A DNA stretch of 64,000 nt from positions 868,001 to 932,000 of the forward strand of contig JADKAN010000002.1 in the NCBI GenBank assembly GCA_016719225.1. Reading direction: 5' to 3'. The notes beneath the pieces were generated by a model, which ran no database searches, was not told the origin of the DNA, and saw only the letters and a program-made list of their open reading frames with translations. Below, one piece after another: positions 10,869 to 19,418 of the stretch (position 1 is its first letter; each line of letters opens with the position of its first letter). Source of the stretch: Flavobacteriales bacterium (GTDB lineage Bacteria; Bacteroidota; Bacteroidia; Flavobacteriales_F; PHOS-HE28). The position numbers were made by a program, and so were the translations under genes.

Positions 10869-11503
10869 ATGACTTCGAATACTAGGAGCCTGATGTTGGT
10901 CATCAATTCCGCCGTGTGCTATATGTTGGCATTCCTGCTCACCACGGTGCTGCACGAATTCGGGCATGCCATCGTGGGTTCCCTCTTGGGCAGCAGTCCG
11001 GTGCTGCACCACAACTACGTCGAGCACTTGGACCGCGCGAGCTTGCCCGTGATGCATCAGGCATGGATCGCATGCGCTGGTCCGTTGGTGAGCTTGGCCC
11101 AAGGGCTGTTGTTATTGCCGGTGGTAAGGCGGCGCTCCGGTGGCCCGTTTGTCTTTACAGCGGCTGGATCGCGGTGGCCACCATTGCCAATGTATCGGCA
11201 TGGCTGGCGGGCATGCACTGGTCAGCCGTATTCACGGAAATACAATGGACGGTGATCATGATCAGCGTCGCCGGCTTGTTGAACCTGCTGATGATATGGA
11301 CGCGGAACATGCGTGAATTCGCATCCGTTGGTGTTTGGGCGATCGTGGCGATCGCGGTGCGGCACTGGGGAAAGATCCCCGAACTGCAGTGGACTTGCGT
11401 GTTGTGGGTCGCCGTGCTCGGAGCAGCCATTATGTTGCATGCGTACAAGAACCGCCACGCTGGGCCGTTCCGCCGCCGTGGACCGGTCGGCAACGCGGGC
11501 TGA
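10869..11503 (+). pseudogene. Frameshifted HExxH membrane protein (M50 peptidase-like)
   Basis: The first frame, from ATG 10869, gives a membrane segment with LLTTVLHEFGHAIVGSLLG, an HExxH zinc motif inside a hydrophobic helix as in site-2-type (M50) peptidases, and then AWIACAGPLVSLAQGLLLL. Around 11120-11145 the sensible sequence continues in another frame as LYSGWIAVATIANVSAWLA and further hydrophobic helices to GPVGNAG at 11503. Together they would make a ~210-residue protein with about five to six membrane segments. The break is either a real mutation or a one-base sequencing error. Substrate and role are unknown. It is convergent with the next gene, separated by four bases. Confidence 0.6.
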
Positions 11504-11507
11504 GCGT

Positions 11508-12143
11508 TCAGGTCCCTTGGGCCACCCGACGTTGATGCGCGCTGTTCCTTCCTCGACGGAAAAAGGTCAGGTAGGTCATTGTTCCGCTAAAGCCGATAAG
11601 GTAGATCGGCCAAAGGAGGTGCAACCAAGAGAAGTCGAACAGGATACTTGCCGTGGTGAGCGTCCATGCGCAAAGCACGATGGGCCATGCATCGGTGCGG
11701 TGCCCGGCCGGATCAACGAAGGCCCGTTGAAGCATCGGTATGGCCACCAGTAGGTCGGCCGTTATGGCCAGCGCAGTGGTGATCCACGGGTCGGAGAAGA
11801 GGAAGTAGACAGCCATGCACGCCAAGCCGGCCAGCAGGCACAGCACATCGCCCTTGCCACGGGAAAAATTGCCTGTCCATGATCCGGTGGAACCGATGAA
11901 CAGACAACCCACCGCGGATAGCAGCACGCTCAACAAGTCCCAATCCCACACCCATGCTTGCGCCTGAAGCTGGGCGACAACACTGATGCCCATCAGCATG
12001 GCCCAACCCAGCCAGGAAAGTACCACGGCCTGCATTTGGCCACGGGCCACGCGGCGGATCATCCGGTACTGCGCGAACACCACCAACACGTAGGCCGTGA
12101 CCCGCAGCGAAAGGACCAGAAGACCGATCGTATTTCCTTCCAT
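11508..12143 (-). CDS. Conserved integral membrane protein, function unknown
   Basis: 211 residues with about six or seven hydrophobic segments, for example LLVLSLRVTAYVLVVFAQY, LLSVLLSAVGCLFIG and LLWPIYLIGFSGTMTYLTFF, separated by short charged loops. No catalytic or transporter signature was recognised. The paired-helix layout resembles small PQ-loop-like or lipid-modifying membrane proteins, but that is only an impression. It is transcribed divergently from the HipA-like kinase gene and ends four bases from the frameshifted M50-like gene. Confidence 0.65.
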   Translation of the reverse strand: MEGNTIGLLVLSLRVTAYVLVVFAQYRMIRRVARGQMQAVVLSWLGWAMLMGISVVAQLQAQAWVWDWDLLSVLLSAVGCLFIGSTGSWTGNFSRGKGDVLCLLAGLACMAVYFLFSDPWITTALAITADLLVAIPMLQRAFVDPAGHRTDAWPIVLCAWTLTTASILFDFSWLHLLWPIYLIGFSGTMTYLTFFRRGRNSAHQRRVAQGT

Positions 12144-12214
12144 CGGGTGGCGAAGCTACCGGGTCACCAGACTTTGGAGATCAAGAACCCGAGCAAAGCC
12201 CTGTCCGCGCCATG

Positions 12215-12222
12215 TATCTTTC
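12215..12222 (+). promoter_or_regulatory. Promoter-like -7 element for the HipA-like/DUF3037 pair
   Basis: TATCTTTC, one mismatch from the Bacteroidota -7 consensus TAnnTTTG, 36 bases before the start of the kinase-like gene. No clear -33 TTG partner was found, so support is moderate. Confidence 0.35.
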
Positions 12223-12257
12223 TCGCCGCTATAGGCCGCCTACGGCCAAGCCCGAGC

Positions 12258-13061
12258 ATGGGACAAGTGAACGAAGCACCCGAATTGCGCACCGTGAACG
12301 TTACGCGGTACATCACGCCGTTGCGTGAGGGTGGCTCCCTGCCTGCTCTTGCCGAGGCGGATGATGGCTTCCGCTACGTGTTGAAGTTCCGTGGCACCGG
12401 CCATGGCCCCAAAGCATTGATCTCCGAATTGATAGGAGGGGAGGTGGCGCGTGCCTTGGGCTTGCGCGTGCCGGAACTGGTGTTCGCGGAATTGGACGAG
12501 GCGTTCGGACGCACGGAAGGCGATGAGGAGATCCAGGACCTGCTGAAGGCCAGTCAAGGATCGAACTTGGCATTGCACTTTTTGCAAGGTGCCATCACCT
12601 TCGATCCGGCAGTAACCGTGGTGGAGCCGGTACTTGCCTCCCGGATCGTGTGGCTGGACGCGTTCCTTACCAACATCGACCGCACGGTCCGGAATACGAA
12701 CATGCTGATGTGGCGGAGGGAACTTTGGTTGATCGATCACGGTTCCTGCCTGTATTTCCAGCACAGTTGGGACCATTGGGAGCAGCATGCCAAGGGGCCT
12801 TTTCCATTGATCAAGGATCACGTGCTACTGCCGCAAGCCACCGCTTTGTCCGAAGTGGATGCCGACTTTAAGCAACGACTATCCCCAACGTTGCTGGCCA
12901 ATATCGTGCGCCTCGTTCCGGACAGCTGGTTGGTGTGGGAAGGTTCGGACCTTTCGCCGGAGGCGATACGGGCCGTTTACTTGGAGTTCCTTTTGATCCG
13001 GGTGGCACATTCCCACGTCTTCATCCAAGAAGCCCAACATGCACGGCAAGCATTTGTATGA
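12258..13061 (+). CDS. HipA-like kinase domain protein
   Basis: 267 residues resembling the HipA_2 kinase-like family. A glycine-rich N-terminal lobe (YITPLREGGSLPALAEADDGFRYVLKF), a helix with ELIGGEVARALGL, and catalytic-loop-like sequences WLDAFLTNIDRTVRNTNML and ELWLIDHGSCLYF match the HipA-type pattern, where Asp and Asn of N-x-D-R-x-x-x-N-x-N and the metal-binding Asp of IDHG act in phosphotransfer. The protein kinase-like fold is well supported; the substrate is unknown. It overlaps the DUF3037 gene by 23 bases. That pairing recurs in bacteria, so the two proteins probably act together. The start at 12258 follows a promoter-like TATCTTTC by 36 bases; the frame is open upstream but lacks domain similarity there. 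Confidence 0.78.
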   Translation: MGQVNEAPELRTVNVTRYITPLREGGSLPALAEADDGFRYVLKFRGTGHGPKALISELIGGEVARALGLRVPELVFAELDEAFGRTEGDEEIQDLLKASQGSNLALHFLQGAITFDPAVTVVEPVLASRIVWLDAFLTNIDRTVRNTNMLMWRRELWLIDHGSCLYFQHSWDHWEQHAKGPFPLIKDHVLLPQATALSEVDADFKQRLSPTLLANIVRLVPDSWLVWEGSDLSPEAIRAVYLEFLLIRVAHSHVFIQEAQHARQAFV

Positions 13062-13422
13062 GTATGCGGTGATCCGCGTGGTTCCGGTCCTGGAACGCGG
13101 GGAGTTCGTCAATGCCGGCATCATCGTGTTCAGCAAACGCACGGGTTACCTTCAGGTACGCATGGCCATGGACGCATCCAGGCTTGCTGCTTTCCGCAGT
13201 GACCTTGATCTGGAGCAGGTGCAGGGGAATTTGGACTCGTTCATCCGCATCGCTCATGGCGTCCCGGATGGAGGGCCCATTGCACATCTGGATCCCGCTG
13301 AACGGTTCCGCTGGCTCACAGCCGTCCGGAGCACCGCTGTACAAACATCACGGCCACATAGCGGCCTGTGCGGGGATCTCGATGCCACCACGGAACAGCT
13401 GTTCCATGAATTAGTGCTTTAG
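13039..13422 (+). CDS. DUF3037 protein
   Basis: 127 residues matching the DUF3037 pattern: YEYAVIRVVPVLERGEFVNAGIIVFSK at the N-terminus, LQVRMAMDASRL in the middle, and FRWLTAVRSTAVQTS followed by LDATTEQLFHELVL at the C-terminus. The function of the family is unknown. It starts inside the last codons of the HipA-like gene (23-base overlap, other frame), which implies translational coupling and a shared job. No signal peptide or membrane segment. The gene ends 14 bases from a convergent lipoprotein gene. Confidence 0.85.
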   Translation: MHGKHLYEYAVIRVVPVLERGEFVNAGIIVFSKRTGYLQVRMAMDASRLAAFRSDLDLEQVQGNLDSFIRIAHGVPDGGPIAHLDPAERFRWLTAVRSTAVQTSRPHSGLCGDLDATTEQLFHELVL

Positions 13423-13436
13423 GAGGGGGCGTTCCT

Positions 13437-14552
13437 TCAAGGTTCCACCTGCACCTCCTGCCACTGTTGGTTGTTCAGGTTCGGGTCGGCGTTCGGGTCG
13501 TACAGCACGTTATTGCTGGGGATGTATTGTTGATCGTTATTCATCCAGTATTGATCCGCTCCGCTCTGCACTTGGTAACGTTCGCCGCTGCTGTTGTCGC
13601 GCACGGTGTTCTCGTCATTGATGTAGTTGATGAAACCGTGCTGGATCTGGTCGTTGGTCTGCATCCGTGAATTGTAGGAGTCCATGATATTCTTGTTCAC
13701 AGCGTCAGTGGTGCTTTGATGCTGTGCTTGCCGTTGCTGGAAGTTCTGATCGTTCTGCTGCATCCGTGCTCCGTGCTGCGCCCAGCTCTGGCTGCTCTTT
13801 TGTTGCTCCGACGCGTTGTATGCCGCGATCTGCTGCGGGTTATACTGTGTGTTAATGAGGCTGTTGATCAACCCCTTTTTTGCGCTTTCAAAGTGGTCCT
13901 TATCGGCTTCGAGTAACTGCATGTTCGTGAACCAGAACACATCGTTCTGTCCATAGCTCACCATCATGTTGACGATCATGAAAAGCGTTTCCCCCTTGGC
14001 ATTGGTCCATTCTGTTCCCACGGAAGAATGCTGTTCCCGCGCAGGTGCGGTCTTGAACAGTTGGGACGAATATGATTCGTTCTTCGCGGCGATCTGCTGC
14101 AGCGGATACTGTTTCACGAAGCGCGATCCGTTTTTGCCCATCCATTGTGCAACGTCCTGCTGCACATAGGTGCCGATGTCCACGGGTTGCCGCATGGCCA
14201 TGCCCGCCATTTGATAGCTCTGTTGTGTGAAAGGGTCATTGCTGAACACATAATTCCCTCCGGAACGAAAGAAAACTTTCACACCTCCCGGACCGGTGAT
14301 TCCGGGTTCATTGGCTTGTGCGGACTGTGCCATTTTCCAAGATGCGGGTAACGGGATCTGTTGGCTCACCATCCCCGTTTTGGGGTCCATAATAGGGTGC
14401 ATGATGACTCTTTCATCCCCACCCGTGTTTGCGGAGCCGATCGTTCGCTGCATCTCCATGTACGCTGGATCGCCGTTCTGTTGCGGGCTTGCGCTACAGC
14501 CGTTAGCGATCAACAGGAGGAAGGACGGAAGTAGTAGGGCGTAGCGTTCCAT
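13437..14552 (-). CDS. Gln/Asn-rich lipoprotein, function unknown
   Basis: 371 residues starting MERYALLLPSFLLLIANGC, a lipoprotein signal with the lipid-attached Cys in IANGC. The mature protein has a middle part with FFRSGGNYVFSNDPFTQQ and a C-terminal third that is very rich in Gln and Asn (QQNDQNFQQRQAQHQ and similar), ending QWQEVQVEP. No enzymatic motif was recognised. The N-terminal two thirds look globular. The frame stays open above the chosen ATG, but only this ATG gives a lipoprotein signal. It ends 14 bases from DUF3037 on the opposite strand. Confidence 0.75.
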   Translation of the reverse strand: MERYALLLPSFLLLIANGCSASPQQNGDPAYMEMQRTIGSANTGGDERVIMHPIMDPKTGMVSQQIPLPASWKMAQSAQANEPGITGPGGVKVFFRSGGNYVFSNDPFTQQSYQMAGMAMRQPVDIGTYVQQDVAQWMGKNGSRFVKQYPLQQIAAKNESYSSQLFKTAPAREQHSSVGTEWTNAKGETLFMIVNMMVSYGQNDVFWFTNMQLLEADKDHFESAKKGLINSLINTQYNPQQIAAYNASEQQKSSQSWAQHGARMQQNDQNFQQRQAQHQSTTDAVNKNIMDSYNSRMQTNDQIQHGFINYINDENTVRDNSSGERYQVQSGADQYWMNNDQQYIPSNNVLYDPNADPNLNNQQWQEVQVEP

Positions 14553-14710
14553 GGAATAATGATCCAATTTGTTGAAGGATCCACGACCAATGTAAAGGGG
14601 TGTTGCGTGAAAATGCCATGTTCTCCCCCGAATTGGGGAGAGGCCGAACTCGTAGACTAGCGTAGGAAGCAAGTAACGCAGAGCGAATTGCTCTGAAGGA
14701 CAAAGTGCCG

Positions 14711-16201
14711 TTAACGGAAGAGCGTGATGGTGCCGTTCTTGCTCACTTCGTCCTTGGGGTTGCACGGGTCGCGCATGTGCATGGTGTACACGTAAACGCC
14801 CATGGGCCGGTTGGCCCCATCCCATTTTTCCTCAGTATCGTTGGTTCCCCAGATGTATCCGCCCCAGCGATCAAAGACCTGCACCTGGTAGTCAAGGTCA
14901 GGAATGTCAAGTGGTCCCGGCCAAGTGTCATTGAACGTATCACCGTTAGGGGTGAAGGAGTTGGGGATAAAAGCGGTAGGGGCAGTGCGCACTTCGATGT
15001 GGACTGTTGAGGTGTCGTCGCAGTGGTCCGGACGGGTGGAATAGAAGGTTAGATCATAATCGCCGTAGCGTTCCAGATCAACGTTGAAATACCCGTAGCA
15101 GGAACCAAGTACCAAGCTATCCCCGACGAAGAAAGCACACGAATCGGCCCGGCTGGAAAGTTTTAGATCGACCGATGGAGTGCAGGGCAACTGGGCAGCT
15201 GTGAAAATGGCGGGGGATCGGGGCCGTACGTAAATGCTGTCCAGCACCGGAACGTTACCGCAACCCAAAGCGTCGAAGCCTTGCAGGGAAATAGGTTGCC
15301 ACTCCGGTTCATCGAATGAAACGGCAGGGAAGTTCACATTGCTGAAACCATCCACGCCCCAACGCCAAACAAGGGAATCCGCATTGGACAGGAGCACACC
15401 TGCCAATCCGGCCGAATGAAGGCATAAGCTATCGGGCGCAGCGAAGGTGACCGTTGGACTCGGTAGTAAGGTGAGCACGATCTGGCTGGTGTTAGTGCAG
15501 CCAGAGGATGTGTCCACTGCGGTGACATCAACGGGACCCTCAGTCCCGATGTTCACGGTGAAGGAGGCCGTTGTGTCCCCCGTACTCCAGATGTAAATAT
15601 CAGGTTGGAAGCCAAAGACTGGATCGGCAGAGAGCGTTGGAGGGTCGGATGGGCAGTAAGAGCCATTCCCGCTGCCGCCGATGTTGATCGCCGGGTCGCC
15701 CAATGATCCGAAGATATAGGAGGGGCAGGGTCCACCGCTGATCAATGCCACGTATTGGGCAGGTGGTAGGGAGGTGCGCGTCAGGGCGGTTATCGTGGCG
15801 TCGTCCAACCATTCGAAGGTATAAGGCCCCGGGTTCAATGTTAGGGTGATACTGCCATCCGCGAGCCCCGCACAGGTAATGTTGGTAATGGTGAACGTTC
15901 CCAAGGGCGGTACGTCAAGGGATACGATCGCCGTATCGAAAACACTGACGCAACCCGATGTGTCAGAGACGAGTACGGTGTAGGCTCCCTGCACAAGGCC
16001 TGTAGCGGTAGGGCCCTGCAAGGTGGCATCCTGGGACCAGGAATAGGTGTACAGGCCGGGCGTATTGGCCGTCACGGTAATGGATGCATCCGCATCATCC
16101 GGGCAGGTGGGCGGAGTAATAGAGATACTGACGTCGCAAGGTTCCTGGGCCGACCCGAAGAGGCTGCAGACGAGGAATAGGGAAGAAAGGACCACGCGCA
16201 T
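14711..16201 (-). CDS. T9SS type B cargo with SprB-like repeat and gliding-motility C-terminal domain
   Basis: 496 residues with a signal peptide (MRVVLSSLFLVCSLFGSAQ). After it comes a SprB-type repeat (about residues 22-95: SITPPTCPDDADASITVTA to GCVSVFDT), a second related repeat (ITNITCAGLADGSITLTL to about residue 150), further Ig-like segments, and a C-terminal domain starting at TAFIPNSFTPNGDTFNDTW and ending with VSKNGTITLFR, the CHU_C / type B sorting domain. Such proteins are exported by T9SS and often act as surface adhesins. SprB-type repeats in a protein of this size suggest an adhesin or an adhesin relative, not the giant SprB itself. An ATG 12 bases upstream (16213) is possible, but MRVVL starts the signal peptide better. 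Confidence 0.88.
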   Translation of the reverse strand: MRVVLSSLFLVCSLFGSAQEPCDVSISITPPTCPDDADASITVTANTPGLYTYSWSQDATLQGPTATGLVQGAYTVLVSDTSGCVSVFDTAIVSLDVPPLGTFTITNITCAGLADGSITLTLNPGPYTFEWLDDATITALTRTSLPPAQYVALISGGPCPSYIFGSLGDPAINIGGSGNGSYCPSDPPTLSADPVFGFQPDIYIWSTGDTTASFTVNIGTEGPVDVTAVDTSSGCTNTSQIVLTLLPSPTVTFAAPDSLCLHSAGLAGVLLSNADSLVWRWGVDGFSNVNFPAVSFDEPEWQPISLQGFDALGCGNVPVLDSIYVRPRSPAIFTAAQLPCTPSVDLKLSSRADSCAFFVGDSLVLGSCYGYFNVDLERYGDYDLTFYSTRPDHCDDTSTVHIEVRTAPTAFIPNSFTPNGDTFNDTWPGPLDIPDLDYQVQVFDRWGGYIWGTNDTEEKWDGANRPMGVYVYTMHMRDPCNPKDEVSKNGTITLFR

Positions 16202-16281
16202 TACAGGGCGCAAATGTCGTGTTTGGAGCCTGAGTGGTCAAAGGCTGCCTTCAACAAGCTGGATTCCGATCAGAAGTTGAA

Positions 16282-16935
16282 CTACTTCAACACTTCCGGC
16301 ATTTTCGCTTTAAAGCGCTCGAAACGCGGAATGGAGACATTCTTCACATAAGAGTCCTCCGGATGGCTCTGGATGTAGTCCTGGTGGTGCTGTTCCGCTG
16401 GCCAGAATTTCTGGAATTCCACCACTTGGGTCACGATGGGAGCATCGTATTGACCTGAAGCGTTCAATGCTTTTATCGTATTCCCGATCTGCTCTTTCTG
16501 CTCCTCATTGTCATAAAAAGCGATGGAGCGGTACTGTGCGCCAACATCAGGGCCTTGCCGGTTCAACGTGGTCGGGTCTTGGCTTGCGAAGAATACATTC
16601 ACCAGCGTTTCGAAGGTTACCACTTTGGGGTCATAATATACCTCAACAGCTTCGGCGTGCCCGGTCTTTCCGCTTCCTACCTCTTCATAGGTCGGATTTT
16701 TTTCGGTGCCTCCGGAATAGCCAGAGACCACTTCTTCCACGCCGCGCACGCTTTCGAAGACCTCTTCAGCGCACCAAAAGCAACCCTCCGCGAAGTGCGC
16801 TTTTTTGCAGTGCGAAAGATCCTTATCGTTCGGCATGATCACCTGGGGTAAATAAGCAGTGCCGCTATCGGTCTTACCGCCGCCGCAGGCGGTTAAAAGA
16901 GTGATGGACAATAGGAGGGATGGTGCGATCTTCAT
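16282..16935 (-). CDS. msrA: Peptide-methionine (S)-S-oxide reductase, lipoprotein form
   Basis: 217 residues. MsrA reduces the S-epimer of methionine sulfoxide in proteins using thioredoxin-type reductants. The catalytic GCFWCAEEVFESVRGVEEV is present, with the nucleophilic Cys, followed by VSGYSGGTEKNPTYEEV, GHAEAVEVYYDP and the YRSIAFYDNEEQ region. The N-terminus MKIAPSLLLSITLLTACGGG is a lipoprotein signal (LLTAC), so this version is probably attached to a membrane and repairs exported proteins. It is transcribed in the same direction as the next upstream gene (16997-17524), with a 61-base gap. Confidence 0.95.
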   Translation of the reverse strand: MKIAPSLLLSITLLTACGGGKTDSGTAYLPQVIMPNDKDLSHCKKAHFAEGCFWCAEEVFESVRGVEEVVSGYSGGTEKNPTYEEVGSGKTGHAEAVEVYYDPKVVTFETLVNVFFASQDPTTLNRQGPDVGAQYRSIAFYDNEEQKEQIGNTIKALNASGQYDAPIVTQVVEFQKFWPAEQHHQDYIQSHPEDSYVKNVSIPRFERFKAKMPEVLK

Positions 16936-16996
16936 CAGGTGGAGCTGTTCTAAGGCTAAGGATCAGTTATCAAATAGAATGCCCGATCGGCATTGT

Positions 16997-17524
16997 TCAG
17001 GTTGAGTCCCGGCCATTCATTAAAAGCAAGGCTTTTCGCGCACGGGAAACCACAGCTGGAGCGGGTTGGGTGCGCAACACATGCTGAAGGATCAAGCTGA
17101 ATTCCGGGGCGAGATCCGGGTAATGACACACCATCCGCATTGCTACGGTTATGCTGAAGGCCCGGGAAGCGATGGACAGGGAAGGATCCTGAACAATGGC
17201 GAACATGAGGCTCGTAATGCGACCGTGTAGCGCTTCCGGAAGCGCAGAGAACTGCATGGCCCGGATCAGATTGCGATGAATGCCTTGATGGACCGGGCAT
17301 TCCACCAGATCAAGCATCTGGGTTACCCACGGACCACATGTTCCGGGATGCATTTCACATACCATGGACATGGGCCAAGACCCCAGCTGAGCTTCACGCT
17401 GTGTGCCTCTGAGCACTATGTTCATCAACGATCCAAAACGGCCCGGGTCTCCGCCGATGTGTTCCGCCACGCGTTGAACGTTCACCTTACTGTGATCCAA
17501 CTGCAAGGTGACCCCGTATTCCAT
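16997..17524 (-). CDS. Conserved helical protein, possibly HEAT-like
   Basis: 175 residues from the preferred start MEYGVTLQLDHS; an ATG 33 bases upstream is also open. The sequence is mostly helical, with HEAT-like spacing: FGSLMNIVLRGTQREAQLGSWPMSMVCEMHP, then IRAMQFSALPEALHGRITSLMF, and repeated Leu/Ala helices to the end. Similar short proteins occur in Bacteroidota with no assigned function. No signal peptide, membrane segment or catalytic motif. Confidence 0.6.
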   Translation of the reverse strand: MEYGVTLQLDHSKVNVQRVAEHIGGDPGRFGSLMNIVLRGTQREAQLGSWPMSMVCEMHPGTCGPWVTQMLDLVECPVHQGIHRNLIRAMQFSALPEALHGRITSLMFAIVQDPSLSIASRAFSITVAMRMVCHYPDLAPEFSLILQHVLRTQPAPAVVSRARKALLLMNGRDST

Positions 17525-17617
17525 AGCGCAACTTACTTGGAAATACAACTGCGTCAACGGTCCTCTTGTTGTTCTACCGTGTCAGCCATCTGTCAGAAAG
17601 CTGTCCTGTTCGGTGGC

Positions 17618-19324
17618 CTAGCTCTCCGAGCGGCGCGATCTATTGAAGGTCTTCTTGTCCGCTTTAAAGTCACGTGCACCTGTGGCACCACCTCCGTCGC
17701 CTTCGTCCACGCGCACTTTGCGGCCCTTGTAGTTGGCCGCCTTGAAATGGCCCATGGCTTCATCGAAATGGGCAGCGTCAATGTCAACAAAACTGAACAT
17801 GTCCTTCAAAAGGATACGGCCGATGTGCTGACCGGTCAGGCCGGTGATGCCGCAGAGGTAACCGAGCATCTTGCCCTTGTCGAAACCGTCCTTGGTACCG
17901 ATGTTGATGAACATGGAACGCATCGGGCCTTCGCTGGATGAGCGACCGAATTCGGTCTTTTCCTTACGCTCTTTGGGGTTGTGATCCTTGCGGGCCAGGT
18001 CCACGTTGAGGTCGCGGGCGTCCTTGTATTGCTTCAGGAACCGGTTGAATTCCAGCGAGATCACACGCTTGATCAGGTCTTCGCGTGTCAGATCGGCCAG
18101 GTCCAGTTCCACTTCGTTCAAGAACGGGGAAATAGTCGCCTCGTCCACCTTCACGCTCTTGATCTTGCCGATAAGGGTGAGCAGTTGGCGCTCACAGATC
18201 TCCGCACCGTCCGGCACACGCACGTAGGTGAAGTGGACCTTGAGCGTTCGTTCCAGACCGCGGATCTTGTTGATATCGCGGCTGCCAATGATGCTGAGGG
18301 AAACACCCGACTTGCCTGCGCGACCTGTACGTCCGCTGCGGTGGGTGTAGCTTTCCGGTTCACCGGGTAGGTCGAAGTGGACGACGTGCGACACATTGCT
18401 CACATCGATACCGCGCGCTGCCACATCGGTGGCGATGAGCATTTGTAGGCTCTTGGAACGATAACGCTCCATCACCCGGTCGCGCTGTTGCTGGCTAAGG
18501 TCGCCGTGGATGGCATCGGCGTTGTAACCGTCGCGTGTCAGGTTCTCCGCCAATTCCTGCGTGTCCTGCTTGGTGCGGCAGAAAACGATGGCGAACATGT
18601 CCGGGTCGGCATCCACGAAGCGTTTAAGGGCTATGTAGCGGTCGCGGGCCATCACCACGGTGTACTGGTGATTGATGGTGCTTTGGGTCTTCGCGTCGTT
18701 GGCAAGGCTGATCTCCTTGGCATCGTGCATGTAATTGCGTGCAATGCGGCGGACCTCACTGCTCATGGTCGCGCTGAAGAGCCAGGTGCGCTTTTCCTTG
18801 GGTGTGCGATCAAGGATGGTCGTCAGGTCTTCCTGAAAACCCATGTTGAGCATTTCATCGGCTTCATCGAGCACGGCGGTGCGCACCTTACCGAGGTCCA
18901 CGGCACCACGTTCCAAGAGGTCGATCAAGCGGCCGGGTGTTGCCACCACCACGTTGGCGCCCCGCTGTATGGCGCGCATCTGTTCGCGGATATTGGCTCC
19001 GCCGTACACAGCCACCGTTCGGACACCGGGAAGGTGCGCAGCGAAGCGATCAAGGTCCTTGGCGATCTGTACGCAGAGCTCGCGGGTGGGGGCGAGCACG
19101 AGACCCTGAACGGCGTGTTCGGCGATGTCGATACGCTCAAGAAGCGGTACGCCGAATGCTGCCGTCTTACCGGTACCGGTGCGTGCCAGCGCCACCATGT
19201 CGCTCTCTCCGGCGAGGAGTAAGGGTATGGTAGCAGCTTGAACAGGAGTGGGATCGGCGAAGCCCAAGTCGCCGAGGGCACGCAGGATCTCCGCCCGTAT
19301 GCCGAGCGATTCGAAGGAGGACAT
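17618..19324 (-). CDS. deaD: DEAD-box ATP-dependent RNA helicase
   Basis: 568 residues. Q-motif region DPTPVQAATIPLLL, Walker A ARTGTGKT (about residues 48-54), PTRELCVQIA (Ia), VLDEADEML (II), LFSATM (III), VFCRTKQDTQE (IV), DVAARGIDV (V) and HRSGRTGRAGKSG (VI) are all present. The C-terminal region (about 475-550) carries FINIGTKDGFDKGKMLGYLC, a DbpA-type RNA-binding domain, and the protein ends in a basic tail. This is the layout of DeaD/CsdA, which unwinds structured RNA in ribosome assembly and in cold. A -7 element, TACCTTTG, lies about 50 bases before the start, so it has its own promoter. Confidence 0.94.
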   Translation of the reverse strand: MSSFESLGIRAEILRALGDLGFADPTPVQAATIPLLLAGESDMVALARTGTGKTAAFGVPLLERIDIAEHAVQGLVLAPTRELCVQIAKDLDRFAAHLPGVRTVAVYGGANIREQMRAIQRGANVVVATPGRLIDLLERGAVDLGKVRTAVLDEADEMLNMGFQEDLTTILDRTPKEKRTWLFSATMSSEVRRIARNYMHDAKEISLANDAKTQSTINHQYTVVMARDRYIALKRFVDADPDMFAIVFCRTKQDTQELAENLTRDGYNADAIHGDLSQQQRDRVMERYRSKSLQMLIATDVAARGIDVSNVSHVVHFDLPGEPESYTHRSGRTGRAGKSGVSLSIIGSRDINKIRGLERTLKVHFTYVRVPDGAEICERQLLTLIGKIKSVKVDEATISPFLNEVELDLADLTREDLIKRVISLEFNRFLKQYKDARDLNVDLARKDHNPKERKEKTEFGRSSSEGPMRSMFINIGTKDGFDKGKMLGYLCGITGLTGQHIGRILLKDMFSFVDIDAAHFDEAMGHFKAANYKGRKVRVDEGDGGGATGARDFKADKKTFNRSRRSES

Positions 19325-19375
19325 GGGAGAAATGGATCAAGTGGAAGCCGAAAAAATGGCTATCCGAAAGGGCGG

Positions 19376-19383
19376 CAAAGGTA
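19376..19383 (-). promoter_or_regulatory. -7 promoter element of deaD
   Basis: TACCTTTG, a perfect match to the Bacteroidota TAnnTTTG consensus, about 50 bases before the deaD start on the minus strand. A TTTG at 19403-19400 is a possible -33 element, though the spacing of 16 bases is a little short. Confidence 0.6.
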
Positions 19384-19418
19384 CAGCACCCGCGCGAGGC
19401 AAATTTTCGACCCTCCTT

